Part shown: piece after piece, positions 33,386-42,570 of the stretch
Layout: each line of letters opens with the position of its first letter
Numbering within the stretch: the first letter of the stretch is position 1
Origin: Spartinivicinus ruber
Lineage (GTDB): Bacteria > Pseudomonadota > Gammaproteobacteria > Pseudomonadales > Zooshikellaceae
Assembly: GCF_011009015.1 (NCBI RefSeq)
Contig: NZ_CP048878.1
Coordinates: 2,696,354 to 2,760,353 of the forward strand
Direction: 5' to 3'
Length of the DNA stretch: 64,000 nucleotides
Notes under the pieces: generated by a model
The model's input: only the letters and a program-made list of their open reading frames with translations
Told to the model about the DNA's origin: nothing
Database searches by the model: none
Translations under genes and position numbers: made by a program

Positions 33386-33716
33386 TATCATCAATAAAGT
33401 GGGCGATAAAATTTTCAGATTGTGCATGAATGTGGGTGAATTCTAGGCCAATTAAATAATAGTTATCGTTTAACTCTACATGACAAACTTCAGCATGAAC
33501 ATAAATGCTCATTCCCTTATTTTCATAGTTAATGGTATATAGACAGAGGATACAAATTTCACCTGGTAGCAGTTTCTTACATGCTTGTACCAAGATACCC
33601 TCCTGAGAGATATTCAACATTTTGATGTAGCTGGTTTCTTTACGGCTTTTTAATACCCCAATACAGTTTAACTGTTGAAGAGAGTATCGTGGGCCAATAC
33701 GTCGCTCGATATTCAT
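33354..33716 (-). CDS. PilZ domain protein (c-di-GMP receptor)
   Basis: The 120-aa single-domain protein has the N-terminal RxxxR motif in ERRIGPRYS and the second motif NISQEGILV (D/N-x-S-x-x-G). These are the two c-di-GMP contact sites, so binding is likely. LPGEICILCLY and YYLIGLEFTHI complete the beta barrel. It is convergent with the peptide transporter and monocistronic, with an obvious role as a small c-di-GMP adaptor. Confidence 0.9.
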   Translation of the reverse strand: MNIERRIGPRYSLQQLNCIGVLKSRKETSYIKMLNISQEGILVQACKKLLPGEICILCLYTINYENKGMSIYVHAEVCHVELNDNYYLIGLEFTHIHAQSENFIAHFIDDISAYKDQLHP

Positions 33717-33994
33717 GAAGATAGGACCAAAAAGAGGAACTCACTTGATACTAATCATATCAGTTAACATGTGCAATGAATGATTATTTATCTATAAAGC
33801 GCTGCTATAAATCATTTCGAATAACGCAGTCGAATTTTACGCAGATGTTTAGTCATTTTAGTCAAGAAAAAAGTCTTTCGCGTAACTTTCATTTTCTACA
33901 ATAGAAAGTTGGTACAAAAAGTTGCCTTCCGCTTATATTAAAACTAAGGGGCAGTGATTGTGCTTGACATTATTGTAAGATCTAATTTTGCAAA

Positions 33995-35260
33995 ATGAGC
34001 AAAGGTTATGTAGCAACGCTATTGCGCTTTTCTCTGGTTGTATTCCTATTCGTTGTTAGTAGTTTCGCAGGTTGTTCGTTCGCCATCGAAACACTCAGGT
34101 TAGGGGTGGGACTAATCACTGCATCTGGTAAGGCCAGAGCTGGGGTAACAGAAGTAATAAAGCGCTTTGAAAAACAATACCCAGAAGCGAAAGTTGAGCT
34201 TATTACGCTTTATGATGAGGAGTTTAAATCAGCCACTATTCCTTGGCTAAAGAAGGCTCCTGGAAAAAATGTGCCAGATATTTTCTTCGGAAGCGCGGGA
34301 GAGCGCTTATTTAACCTAGTCAGAAAAAACTATGTTCAGGATATCACGGATATTTGGCAACAACAGAAGCTTGACCAAGTGTTTAGTGCCGGTATCAAAG
34401 CCACTGTATCACTTAAAGCCAAGGTTTATGCTATCCCCTTTGCTTATTATCAATGGGGCTTCTACTATAACTCAGCCATATTGGCTAAGTATAATCTTCC
34501 ACTACCCAACACTTGGCAACAGTTTTTAGATATTTGCTACACTCTGAAAAAGCACAACATATATTGTATTGGGATTGGCACCAAAGAGCATTGGCCTGCT
34601 GCTGGCTGGTTTGATTATTTAAATCTTCGCTTAAATGGCTTGGGTTTTCACCATGAACTAACCAAGGGCTGCATTGCTTATACTCATCCTAGTGTATTAA
34701 ATGTATTTACCCATTGGGCGGAGTTGGTGAATCAAAACTTCTATGAGCCTGGTGCAACAAGCCATAACTGGAAGTTGGTTTTTCCAACTATCTATAGGGG
34801 GAAAACAGCATTTACCCTGATAGGTAATTTTGCTGAGAGTTTGTTTGGAAAAATTCCTTCTAAGATTAAAAAAAATATTAAATTTGTAAAATTTCCTGAG
34901 ATGACGAAAAATATGCCAATTTATGAGGACGCAACAACGGATATATTTTTCTTAAGTAAAGTGTTGGCACATAAAAGATATGCAAAAGCCTTTATGGCTT
35001 TTTTAGCCACAAAACAAGTGCAGGAACTACTGACAGGAGGGCTATCAATGATACCTGTTAATCGACATGCTAAACCAAAGGATACTTATTTCTTAAAAGA
35101 GGGGAAACAGCTCCTTGATCAGGCCGCGGGCTATGCTCAGTTTTATGATCGTGATACCCCGAAAAATATGGCAAATAATGGCATTTGGGTATTTAGTCAA
35201 TTTTTTGAAGATGGGAATATTAAAAATGCGATTACTCATTTGGAAGAAGCTAGAAAATGA
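33995..35260 (+). CDS. Orphan extracellular solute-binding protein, family 1 (sugar type)
   Basis: The 421-aa protein has a signal peptide (LVVFLFVVSSFAGCSFA). Family 1 features are VTEVIKRFEKQYPEAKVELI, PDIFFGSAGERL, YAIPFAYYQWGFYYNSAILA, LPLPNTWQQFLDICYTLKK and KAFMAFLATKQVQELLTGG. This is the MalE/UgpB-like fold for sugars or related compounds. No permease or ATPase adjoins it. It may serve a transporter encoded elsewhere or act as a sensor partner. No strong ribosome-binding site is visible. Confidence 0.88.
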   Translation: MSKGYVATLLRFSLVVFLFVVSSFAGCSFAIETLRLGVGLITASGKARAGVTEVIKRFEKQYPEAKVELITLYDEEFKSATIPWLKKAPGKNVPDIFFGSAGERLFNLVRKNYVQDITDIWQQQKLDQVFSAGIKATVSLKAKVYAIPFAYYQWGFYYNSAILAKYNLPLPNTWQQFLDICYTLKKHNIYCIGIGTKEHWPAAGWFDYLNLRLNGLGFHHELTKGCIAYTHPSVLNVFTHWAELVNQNFYEPGATSHNWKLVFPTIYRGKTAFTLIGNFAESLFGKIPSKIKKNIKFVKFPEMTKNMPIYEDATTDIFFLSKVLAHKRYAKAFMAFLATKQVQELLTGGLSMIPVNRHAKPKDTYFLKEGKQLLDQAAGYAQFYDRDTPKNMANNGIWVFSQFFEDGNIKNAITHLEEARK

Positions 35261-35344
35261 TTTTATATAGGTGAGCATACACCAAAAGACTGTAGACCTT
35301 TATCACTGTGAATTGAATAAGTTGCTATAAGCCTCCCTTTATTA

Positions 35345-35505
35345 TTAATAGGGAGGCTCATGGATTTCTGCAGTGGTCTGGATACTATTACTAGTAGTAG
35401 ACTCTGCAGTTTCAACGGAGTTGGTAAAAGAGGTTTCTGCTTCTGTTGCAAGCCCTTCAGCAACAGTTTCTCCTTCTGCTAAGAGTTCACTATAGCAATT
35501 GAGTT
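35345..35505 (-). pseudogene. 3' fragment of an unidentified gene
   Basis: On the minus strand a frame without start reads coding-like sequence (SELLAEGETVAEGLATEAET, then SFTNSVETAES and TAEIHEPPY) to a stop at 35345-35347. An in-frame stop precedes it. The Glu/Thr/Ala-rich composition resembles the tail of an exported or lipoprotein gene. An AGCCTCCCT/AGGGAGGCT hairpin overlaps the stop (35330-35358). Confidence 0.4.
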
Positions 35506-35780
35506 AAGTAACCTTGTTTTAACCGGCCTGTTTCAAGATATCTTGAACTTTTTTAAAGAATCCCCATCATAACGCCAAATACTCCATCAGTTGCATTGTT
35601 ATTACAGGAGAATCAGTTCATATAATGTGAAGGAATGGTTAAAAAATGGCTTGTTTAACGGATAAACGTAACTATAAAGCACGCCCCCCGCCGTAAATGA
35701 GTGTGTCGCGAAAGACCTCTTTGGCGGGACCCTTGTAGCTGTTACAAAAAAGCAGAAAATAAACTCATAACAGGAGAGTA
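35506..35780. other. Upstream region of the GldA-like ABC operon
   Basis: No gene is visible here. The stretch presumably contains the promoter of the five-kilobase ABC operon. A GC-rich patch (GCACGCCCCCCGCCG, near 35680) is unlike its AT-rich surroundings. Confidence 0.3.
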
Positions 35781-36767
35781 ATGATGCTGGAAGTTAACCA
35801 GTTAACCCGTTGTTATGGCAGTTTCAAAGCGGTTGATAATGTCAGTTTTACCATAGGGAAAGGTGAGATTGTCGGCTTGTTAGGTCATAATGGTGCGGGT
35901 AAAACCACGATTATGAAAATGTTAAGTGGTTACTTAGAGCCTAATCAGGGAGTCATCAAAATCGATGGGGTGGATTTGCAGCTTGATCCCAAACGAGTAC
36001 AGCAAAGTCTAGGTTATTTACCTGAAAATCTACCGGTATATCCCGAAATGACTGTAGCAGACTACTTGGATTATGCCGCTGAAATTAAAGGATTAACTAA
36101 TAATCATAAAATTGCTGAAATCAAGCGGGCTATTCAAGCGACGGACATTGATCGAAAGTTACTTGACCCAATAGCAACTTTATCTCGCGGTTATAAACAG
36201 CGGGTTGGAGTGGCACAAGCTATTTTGGGTCAGCCTAAACTACTAATTCTTGATGAGCCTACAAATGGCTTAGACCCTACCCAAACCGATCACATGCGAC
36301 AGTTAATCCGGGAAATTGCCAAAAATGCAACGGTGATTTTGTCCACCCATATCATGCAAGAAGTAGATGCAATTTGTGACCGGGCATTAATTATTCGTCA
36401 CGGGCAATTAGCCGTTGATGCAAAATTAGAAACGCTTCATTCAAGTAGTTACTTACGGCTTGTGACGTCAATGGGCAGTAAACAAGCAAAAACATTATTG
36501 GGTGCCTTGCCCAGTTTAAAAAATGTCGAAGCCATTGAGCAGCAACCTTCTGAAACTGTGAAAACGCCGGTTATTCATTATCGCTTGCAATTGGCTGAAG
36601 GGCGTAATCCGCTAGAGGTCAGTGCAGTTGTTGCCAAACAAATAATAGCAGCCAAAGCGGAATTATATGCTCTCACAGCAGAGCATCGTGATTTAGAAAC
36701 GCTTTTTAGAGAAGTTAATGAGTCGTCTGCTACCGCCCAGTCTCAGGAGGTTAAAAATGCAGCCTAA
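35781..36767 (+). CDS. ABC transporter ATP-binding protein, GldA-like
   Basis: The 328-aa ATPase has Walker A GHNGAGKTTIMKML, signature LSRGYKQRVGVAQAI, Walker B LLILDEPTNGLDP and switch His in STHIMQEVD. The C-terminal 100 residues form the accessory domain found in gliding-type or Na+/drug exporters. Adjacent ATGs exist at 35781 and 35784; the second is better spaced from AGGAG. It is the first gene of a unit with a fused permease/GldG protein and a DUF4340 protein. Confidence 0.92.
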   Translation: MMLEVNQLTRCYGSFKAVDNVSFTIGKGEIVGLLGHNGAGKTTIMKMLSGYLEPNQGVIKIDGVDLQLDPKRVQQSLGYLPENLPVYPEMTVADYLDYAAEIKGLTNNHKIAEIKRAIQATDIDRKLLDPIATLSRGYKQRVGVAQAILGQPKLLILDEPTNGLDPTQTDHMRQLIREIAKNATVILSTHIMQEVDAICDRALIIRHGQLAVDAKLETLHSSSYLRLVTSMGSKQAKTLLGALPSLKNVEAIEQQPSETVKTPVIHYRLQLAEGRNPLEVSAVVAKQIIAAKAELYALTAEHRDLETLFREVNESSATAQSQEVKNAA

Positions 36768-39675
36768 CGGACAACCCTTATCACTGATTCGTCGGATTGC
36801 TACTAAAGAGGTGGCGTTGTTTTTCGCCTCGCCTATTGCCTATTTGTTTTTGGCGACATTTGCTGCCGTTACTTTATTTATTTTCTTTTGGGGAGAAGCC
36901 TTTTTTTCTCGTAATATTGTCGATGTGAGGCCTATGTTTGAATGGATGCCGTTGTTATTAATATTCCTAGCTAGCACGTTGACTATGCGGTTATGGAGTG
37001 AGGAGCGACGCACTGGTACATTGGAGCATGTGCTGACTCAGCCAGTACCACTATGGCATTTTGTCGTCGGTAAATTTGTTGGATGTTTATTATTATTAGC
37101 TATTGCGTTAGCCATTACTCTTCCTTTACCTATAAGTGTTTCAGTAATGGGGGATTTGGACTGGGGACCCGTTTGGGCCGGTTATTTAGCCACACTTCTA
37201 TTGGGAGCTGCTTATTTAAGTATTGGTTTATTTGTTTCAGCCCGCAGTGATAATCAAATTGTCAGCTTAATCAGTGCGGTTGCCCTTAGTGGATTATTTT
37301 ATTTAATTGGTACTAATACCATTACTGACTTCTTTGGAAATCAAGTTGGGGAATGGTTACGTTTACTCGGCACCGGCTCAAGGTTTGATGCCATTACTCG
37401 CGGTGTGATTGATTTTCGCGATTTATATTATTATTTCAGCATGATTGCAGTTTTCTTGGCGTTAAATACCTTCGTGTTGGAAAAAGAACGCTGGGCGACT
37501 CAGCAGGCTACGCCTCATCATCAAACTTGGCGAGCAGTGACAGGATTACTGTTAGCCAATGCCATTGGGGCTAATTTATGGTTAGGGCAAATCAATAGCA
37601 TTCGCATGGATGCCACTGAAGGTAATCAATACTCTATTTCTGAAGCAACCACAGGTTATCTTAATAAACTACAAGAGCCGTTGCTGGTGCGAGGTTATTT
37701 CAGCAGTAAAACGCATCCTTTATTAGCACCTTTAGTACCACAGTTGCGGGATTTAATTGAAGAGTATGAAGTGGCTGGTAAAGGTAAAGTGCGGGTGGAA
37801 TTTGTTGATCCAATAACTAACCCTGAACTTGAAGAAGAGGCGAACCAGAAATATGGCATTCAGCCCGTACCTTTCCAAGTGGCGGATCGTTATCAGGCAT
37901 CGATTGTTAGCTCTTACTTTAATGTGTTAGTGCAGTATGGTGATGAGCATCAAGTGTTGGGTTTCCGTGATTTAATTGAGGTGAAGGCTCGGAGTGAAGC
38001 CGATATTGATGTGCAACTTCGTAACCCGGAACATGATTTGACCCGTGCCATTAAAAAGGTATTAAACAGCTATCAGGCAGGAGGGAATCTGTTTGACACG
38101 GTGAAAGGTGAGTTGGTATTTAATGGCTATATTTCCAATGAGTCTACCTTACCTGAAAAACTGGTAGGCTTTAAAAAGACTATTACTAAAGTACTAGATA
38201 AACTAAAAGCTGATGCCAATGGTCGTTTGGCCATAAACTTTATTGATCCAGATGCCGATGGAGGTAAAGTCGGTCAGCAAATTGCTCAGGATTTTGGTTT
38301 TAAACCGATGACGACCAGCTTACTGAGTAATGATCGCTTTTATTTTTATTTGACCCTGGCTAATCAGGAAGAGCAAACAGTACAAATTCCGCTGGGAGGT
38401 ATGAGCGAGGGGAATTTTAAACGGAATCTGGAAGCAGGGTTAAAACGTTTTGCCAGTGGCTTTACCAAAACAGTGGCTTTAGTGGCACCACAAACACCAG
38501 GTTATTCCCCTTATAGCATGGGTGGTGGTGCTAAATTTAGCCAGCTAGAGAAGTTTTTAGGTGATGAGTTAAATATTAAGCAGGAAGACCTCAGTGATGG
38601 TCGAGTGTCTGGGGAGGCGGATATTCTACTACTTATGTCGCCTAAAGACTTGAACGAAAAACAACTGTTTGCTATCGACCAATTCCTAATGCAAGGGGGA
38701 ACCATCATAGCGGCTACATCACCTTATAGTGCTAGCCTTAGTAACCGTAGTTTGAGTTTGCAAAAACAAAACAGTGGATTACAGGATTGGCTTGCCCATC
38801 ACGGTTTATTGATTGAAGATAAAATTGTGATGGATCCACAAAATGCTGCTTTCCCTATACCAGTGACGCGTAATGTTGGTGGTTATCAGTTCCAGGAAAT
38901 GCGTATGCTAGATTACCCTTATTTTATTGATGTAAGAGATAGGGGGTTAAATCAGGACAATGCAATTACCGCTGATTTACCACAAACGACAGTTGTGTGG
39001 GCTTCACCCGTTATAGTTGACCAGAAAAAACAAGTTGGCCGAAAAGTGACTGAATTATTGCGCAGTTCTAAGGGTGCTTGGCTTTCTTCGTCTATGGATA
39101 TTATGCCGAAAATTACTCGGAACGGTTTAAGTGCATTTACACCTGAAGGAAAGCAGGGCTCTCAATTATTGGGGGTTATCAGTGCTGGTCGCTTTAATTC
39201 TTATTTTGCTGATAAAGACTCTCCCTTACTAATTAAAGAGGATAAAGCAGAAGAGACTGGTGAAGAGGCGGAAAACACCAGTGATAATACAGCCGCTGTG
39301 TCAAAACAGACAACAATATCCAGTGTCATTTCTCGGTCACCGGAGTCCGCTCGGATTATTTTATTTAGCTCTAATGACTTTTTGCGTGATCAGGTAATTC
39401 GTATGGCAGGTTCTTCAACAGGTAGTGAATACCTTAATAACTTACAACTGTTGGCGAATACCGTGGACTGGTCATTAGAGGATGCAGGATTGCTCAGCAT
39501 TCGGGCCCGGGGGCATTTTAATCGTACCTTGCCACCCATGGAACGTAATGTGCGGCTATTTTGGGAATATCTCAATTATGGTTTGGCAATTCTTGCCTTG
39601 GGGGTTATTGCCATTGTTCAGCGGCAACGAAAACGTGCCCGGGATCATCGCTATTTAGCTTTATTGGCCAATTAA
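36757..39675 (+). CDS. Fused ABC permease and GldG-like auxiliary protein
   Basis: The product is 972 aa from ATG 36757, which has AGGAGG 6 bp upstream and overlaps the previous stop by 11 bp. Residues about 1-245 are an ABC-2 permease with six helices (KEVALFFASPIAYLFLATF, WSEERRTGTLEHVLTQPVPL). The remainder is GldG-like (ABC_transp_aux): SISEATTGYLNKLQEPLLVR, RDLIEEYEVAGKGKVRVEFV, LLLMSPKDLNEKQLFAIDQF. It ends in a C-terminal anchor helix (YGLAILALGVIAIVQRQRKR). In Bacteroidetes the two halves are separate genes. The system probably moves envelope components; the substrate is unknown. Confidence 0.9.
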   Translation: MQPNGQPLSLIRRIATKEVALFFASPIAYLFLATFAAVTLFIFFWGEAFFSRNIVDVRPMFEWMPLLLIFLASTLTMRLWSEERRTGTLEHVLTQPVPLWHFVVGKFVGCLLLLAIALAITLPLPISVSVMGDLDWGPVWAGYLATLLLGAAYLSIGLFVSARSDNQIVSLISAVALSGLFYLIGTNTITDFFGNQVGEWLRLLGTGSRFDAITRGVIDFRDLYYYFSMIAVFLALNTFVLEKERWATQQATPHHQTWRAVTGLLLANAIGANLWLGQINSIRMDATEGNQYSISEATTGYLNKLQEPLLVRGYFSSKTHPLLAPLVPQLRDLIEEYEVAGKGKVRVEFVDPITNPELEEEANQKYGIQPVPFQVADRYQASIVSSYFNVLVQYGDEHQVLGFRDLIEVKARSEADIDVQLRNPEHDLTRAIKKVLNSYQAGGNLFDTVKGELVFNGYISNESTLPEKLVGFKKTITKVLDKLKADANGRLAINFIDPDADGGKVGQQIAQDFGFKPMTTSLLSNDRFYFYLTLANQEEQTVQIPLGGMSEGNFKRNLEAGLKRFASGFTKTVALVAPQTPGYSPYSMGGGAKFSQLEKFLGDELNIKQEDLSDGRVSGEADILLLMSPKDLNEKQLFAIDQFLMQGGTIIAATSPYSASLSNRSLSLQKQNSGLQDWLAHHGLLIEDKIVMDPQNAAFPIPVTRNVGGYQFQEMRMLDYPYFIDVRDRGLNQDNAITADLPQTTVVWASPVIVDQKKQVGRKVTELLRSSKGAWLSSSMDIMPKITRNGLSAFTPEGKQGSQLLGVISAGRFNSYFADKDSPLLIKEDKAEETGEEAENTSDNTAAVSKQTTISSVISRSPESARIILFSSNDFLRDQVIRMAGSSTGSEYLNNLQLLANTVDWSLEDAGLLSIRARGHFNRTLPPMERNVRLFWEYLNYGLAILALGVIAIVQRQRKRARDHRYLALLAN

Positions 39676-39687
39676 GGGGAGGTTAAA

Positions 39688-40785
39688 ATGGCAAAATTAA
39701 AAACCTGGTTAACTGGCCTGTTGGCTATCCAACTGGTGTTGGCTGCAGGACTGTTTTGGAGCAGTGAACACCAGCAGCAACAAAACATACAACAACCGTT
39801 GCTTGGTTTTAAGCTGGCGGATGTGACGAAGCTTGTGATCAGTGATAGTGATGACAGCGTGACTATCAGTCAGTCTGGTGATCACTGGGTATTACCGGAT
39901 TTAGCTAACTTACCTGTTAATGATGATCAATTAACGGATGTATTAGTTAAGCTGGAAGCCATTCAAACAGGTTGGCCGGTAGCGACGACCACCTCCAGCC
40001 ACGAACGCTTTGAAGTGGCTGAGGATAAATTTCAACGACAGGTGCAGCTTTTTCAAGGTGATAAGCTGATTGGGGAATTACTGGTTGGTACCTCACCGGG
40101 CTTCCGCAAGGTGCATATTCGTAACCCAGAGGATGATGCGGTTTATACGGCTAAGTTAAACAGTTATGAGTTACCTGTAAAAGGTGACGACTGGCTGGAT
40201 AAATCATTATTAGCTGTAGGCGATGTAGATAATATCAAGTCGATTAAAGGTGCTGATTACTTTTTGGAAAAAACAGGTGATAGTTGGACTTTACATGACA
40301 ATAAACAGTCATTATCCAGTGAAGCCAATGCGACTAAATTGAATATGGAAAAAGCTAAGCAGCTAGCAAAAGCGTTGGCTAACTTACAAGTGCAAGGGAT
40401 GGCAGATTATTTATTTGGAGCTGATAATGCTGACATTAATCCAGTAGCAATTGAGGTTGTCAATGATAAAGGAAAACTAGCTTATCAATTAACCTCAGTT
40501 GACGATAAATACTTTGTTAAGCGGACTGGCTTTGAGCAGACTTTTACTATCAGCAAATACGACTTTGAGCGTATAGCCCAGGTTAGTTTGTCACAGCTGG
40601 TCTTGCAATCAGAACAGCCAGATGAAGTGGTTGCTGAATTAGAAAAGCCTGCTGATACTCACACGACAACTAAAGCACAAACCCATTCAACATCTGTGCA
40701 ACAGTCGGAAAAAGTGGAAACCTCCCAGTCAGATGAAGAAGGGGCTACAAGCACTGGGACTGACTCTGACTCGTCTAGAAGTTAG
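39688..40785 (+). CDS. DUF4340 protein of the GldA/GldG-like system
   Basis: The 365-aa protein has one N-terminal membrane helix (LTGLLAIQLVLAAGLFW) and a periplasmic DUF4340 region with repeated motifs: VTKLVISDSDDSVTISQSGD, WVLPDLANLPVNDDQL, LLVGTSPGFRKVHIRNPED and WLDKSLLAV. A Ser/Thr/Glu-rich C-terminal tail of about 50 residues follows. It starts 12 bp after the GldG-like gene with GGGGAGG upstream. DUF4340 proteins accompany this type of ABC system, probably as the periplasmic partner. Confidence 0.88.
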   Translation: MAKLKTWLTGLLAIQLVLAAGLFWSSEHQQQQNIQQPLLGFKLADVTKLVISDSDDSVTISQSGDHWVLPDLANLPVNDDQLTDVLVKLEAIQTGWPVATTTSSHERFEVAEDKFQRQVQLFQGDKLIGELLVGTSPGFRKVHIRNPEDDAVYTAKLNSYELPVKGDDWLDKSLLAVGDVDNIKSIKGADYFLEKTGDSWTLHDNKQSLSSEANATKLNMEKAKQLAKALANLQVQGMADYLFGADNADINPVAIEVVNDKGKLAYQLTSVDDKYFVKRTGFEQTFTISKYDFERIAQVSLSQLVLQSEQPDEVVAELEKPADTHTTTKAQTHSTSVQQSEKVETSQSDEEGATSTGTDSDSSRS

Positions 40786-40856
40786 TCTTAATTAGTAATA
40801 AAAATGCCTTTTACGATAGTGCTGCAATAGATTGGAAACTTTTATAAGGATTACGA

Positions 40857-41720
40857 ATGGACTCATCCCCTTGGTTTTCTAACTTGATTACACCGGAGTT
40901 TCTCACTCAGATTAGCCAGTCAGTTACCCGATTTGTTGCGGCACTCTTATTACTATTATTTGGTTGGTTTGTTGCTCGTTTTTTAAAAGACTTAAGCAGT
41001 CGTTTAATTGATAGCACCAATCGGCTATTACATCGATTTTCAAAACAGGGAGCTGGTTATATTCAACAGTTACAACCTGCTAGCAGTCGCTTTGTACCGC
41101 TTCTGGTGTATTGGGTCACTATTATTGTCTTTATTGGTTTGGCGACCAATGTCTTAGGTATAGAAATTTTTACCAAATGGATTGATGCCTTTTTAGCGTA
41201 TTTGCCCACCCTTGTTGCTGGCATTGTGATCATACTGGGTGGTTTTATTTTCGGGGAAATGGCCAAAGACTTAGCCACCAGTGCCGCTATTGCTGCCAAC
41301 CTTCGCCACAGTGAGTTATTAGGCCGAATTGCTCAAGTGTTTTTAGCCGGTAGTGCTATTTTAATCGGCACCGGCCAGGTGGGAATTGATGTATCTTTTG
41401 TCGTGAATATGGCCACTGTAGCTTTGGCTGCTATTTTAGGGGCTTTTGCCTTGGGTTTTGGTTTAGCAACACCACGACATGTCAGTAATTTTATAAGTGC
41501 TCGTTATGTGCAACGGCATTATCAGGAAGGGGAAACTATCCAGATAGGTGAATATAGTGGCCGAATTATTGGCATTACCCCTCATGCGGTAGTCATTGAA
41601 AATGACCAAGGCGAGTTGCATATTCCCGCTAAATTTTTTACTGAAGAGCCTTGCTTAAAACGCATTAAAGAAGCGTACAGTAGTAAAGATGAGAATGAGG
41701 GGGCTGCTAATGGAGAGTAG
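40857..41720 (+). CDS. Mechanosensitive ion channel family protein (CmpX-like)
   Basis: The 287-aa membrane protein has four to five helices, including the conserved TM repeat (RFVAALLLLLFGWFVARFLK, FVPLLVYWVTIIVFIGLATN). A Gly/Ala-rich pore-like helix reads VVNMATVALAAILGAFALGF-GLATPRHVSNFI. A short MscS-type beta domain follows (EGETIQIGEYSGRIIGITPH, VVIENDQGELHIPAKFFTEE). This is the small CmpX-type variety linked to osmotic or envelope stress. It overlaps the next gene by 11 bp. Confidence 0.85.
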   Translation: MDSSPWFSNLITPEFLTQISQSVTRFVAALLLLLFGWFVARFLKDLSSRLIDSTNRLLHRFSKQGAGYIQQLQPASSRFVPLLVYWVTIIVFIGLATNVLGIEIFTKWIDAFLAYLPTLVAGIVIILGGFIFGEMAKDLATSAAIAANLRHSELLGRIAQVFLAGSAILIGTGQVGIDVSFVVNMATVALAAILGAFALGFGLATPRHVSNFISARYVQRHYQEGETIQIGEYSGRIIGITPHAVVIENDQGELHIPAKFFTEEPCLKRIKEAYSSKDENEGAANGE

Positions 41721-42570
41721 CAAGCAAAAGCTGGCATTAACCTATCTGGAAAAAGCCCCTGAGTCAGCAGCAAGGATTTTAGAAACATTACCAGAAGTGG
41801 CCGTTGCACAGTTATTAAAACTAGCGCCTGATACTGCAGGAGCTGCTGCGTTAATGCAATTGACCAGTGCTAAAGGTATTGCTTGTTTGGATCAGTTGGA
41901 TCATTCCTCTTCTGCACAACTATTGACACCACTTTCAGCAACTCATGCGGCGACGTTATTAAAGGGGATTTCGCAAACGAAAACCAAAGCGATTTTACAT
42001 CAAATGCCCAAGTTAAAAGCCCAAGCCATTCAAGTATTGTTAGCTTATCCGGCTAATGTCGTGGGGGCCTGGATTAACCCGCAAGTGTTAACCTTAAGAA
42101 ATAATATTACCGTAGCCGAAGCTTACCAGCAGCTAAAATCGTTTCAAGGCACAATCCAGCACCGGTTATTTATTCTTGATCGTCGGCAAAAACTGGTGGG
42201 GGTTATTACTGCAACTGATGTGATGGGGAGTGTTGATGAAGGTAAAAAGCTGAGTGAATTAATGGAAGCTCAGCCAGATGCTTTACGCTCCAGGTTACAG
42301 TTGAGCCAGGCTCAAAAACATTCTGACTGGACTCATTCAATTGTGATGCCTGTGGTTAATCGGCACGATGAGTTTATTGGTATCTTAAATTATGGTGCCT
42401 TAAATCAAGCCATTAAACAATTAAAAAATCTCCCTGAAAAAGCGATGGAAGTTCCTCAACTAGGCGACAGTCTAGGGCAAATACTTTCAGATAGTATCAT
42501 TGGTGTTTGGCAAACGTTGCGTGATGCATGGGACTTAAATTCGAGAGGAGAACAAAATGACAAGCGCTAG
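41710..42570 (+). CDS. Soluble MgtE-like protein (MgtE_N plus CBS domains, no membrane part)
   Basis: The product is 286 aa from ATG 41710, preceded by GAGGGGG. Residues about 1-115 resemble the MgtE N superhelix (LEKAPESAARILETLPEVAV, AAALMQLTSAKGIACLDQLD, AYPANVVGAWINPQVLTLRN). Residues about 120-250 are paired CBS domains (FILDRRQKLVGVITATDVMG). There are no transmembrane helices, so it is cytoplasmic. It overlaps the true mgtE by 14 bp. It may be a regulatory partner that senses Mg2+ or nucleotide for the neighbouring transporter. Confidence 0.82.
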   Translation: MESSKQKLALTYLEKAPESAARILETLPEVAVAQLLKLAPDTAGAAALMQLTSAKGIACLDQLDHSSSAQLLTPLSATHAATLLKGISQTKTKAILHQMPKLKAQAIQVLLAYPANVVGAWINPQVLTLRNNITVAEAYQQLKSFQGTIQHRLFILDRRQKLVGVITATDVMGSVDEGKKLSELMEAQPDALRSRLQLSQAQKHSDWTHSIVMPVVNRHDEFIGILNYGALNQAIKQLKNLPEKAMEVPQLGDSLGQILSDSIIGVWQTLRDAWDLNSRGEQNDKR

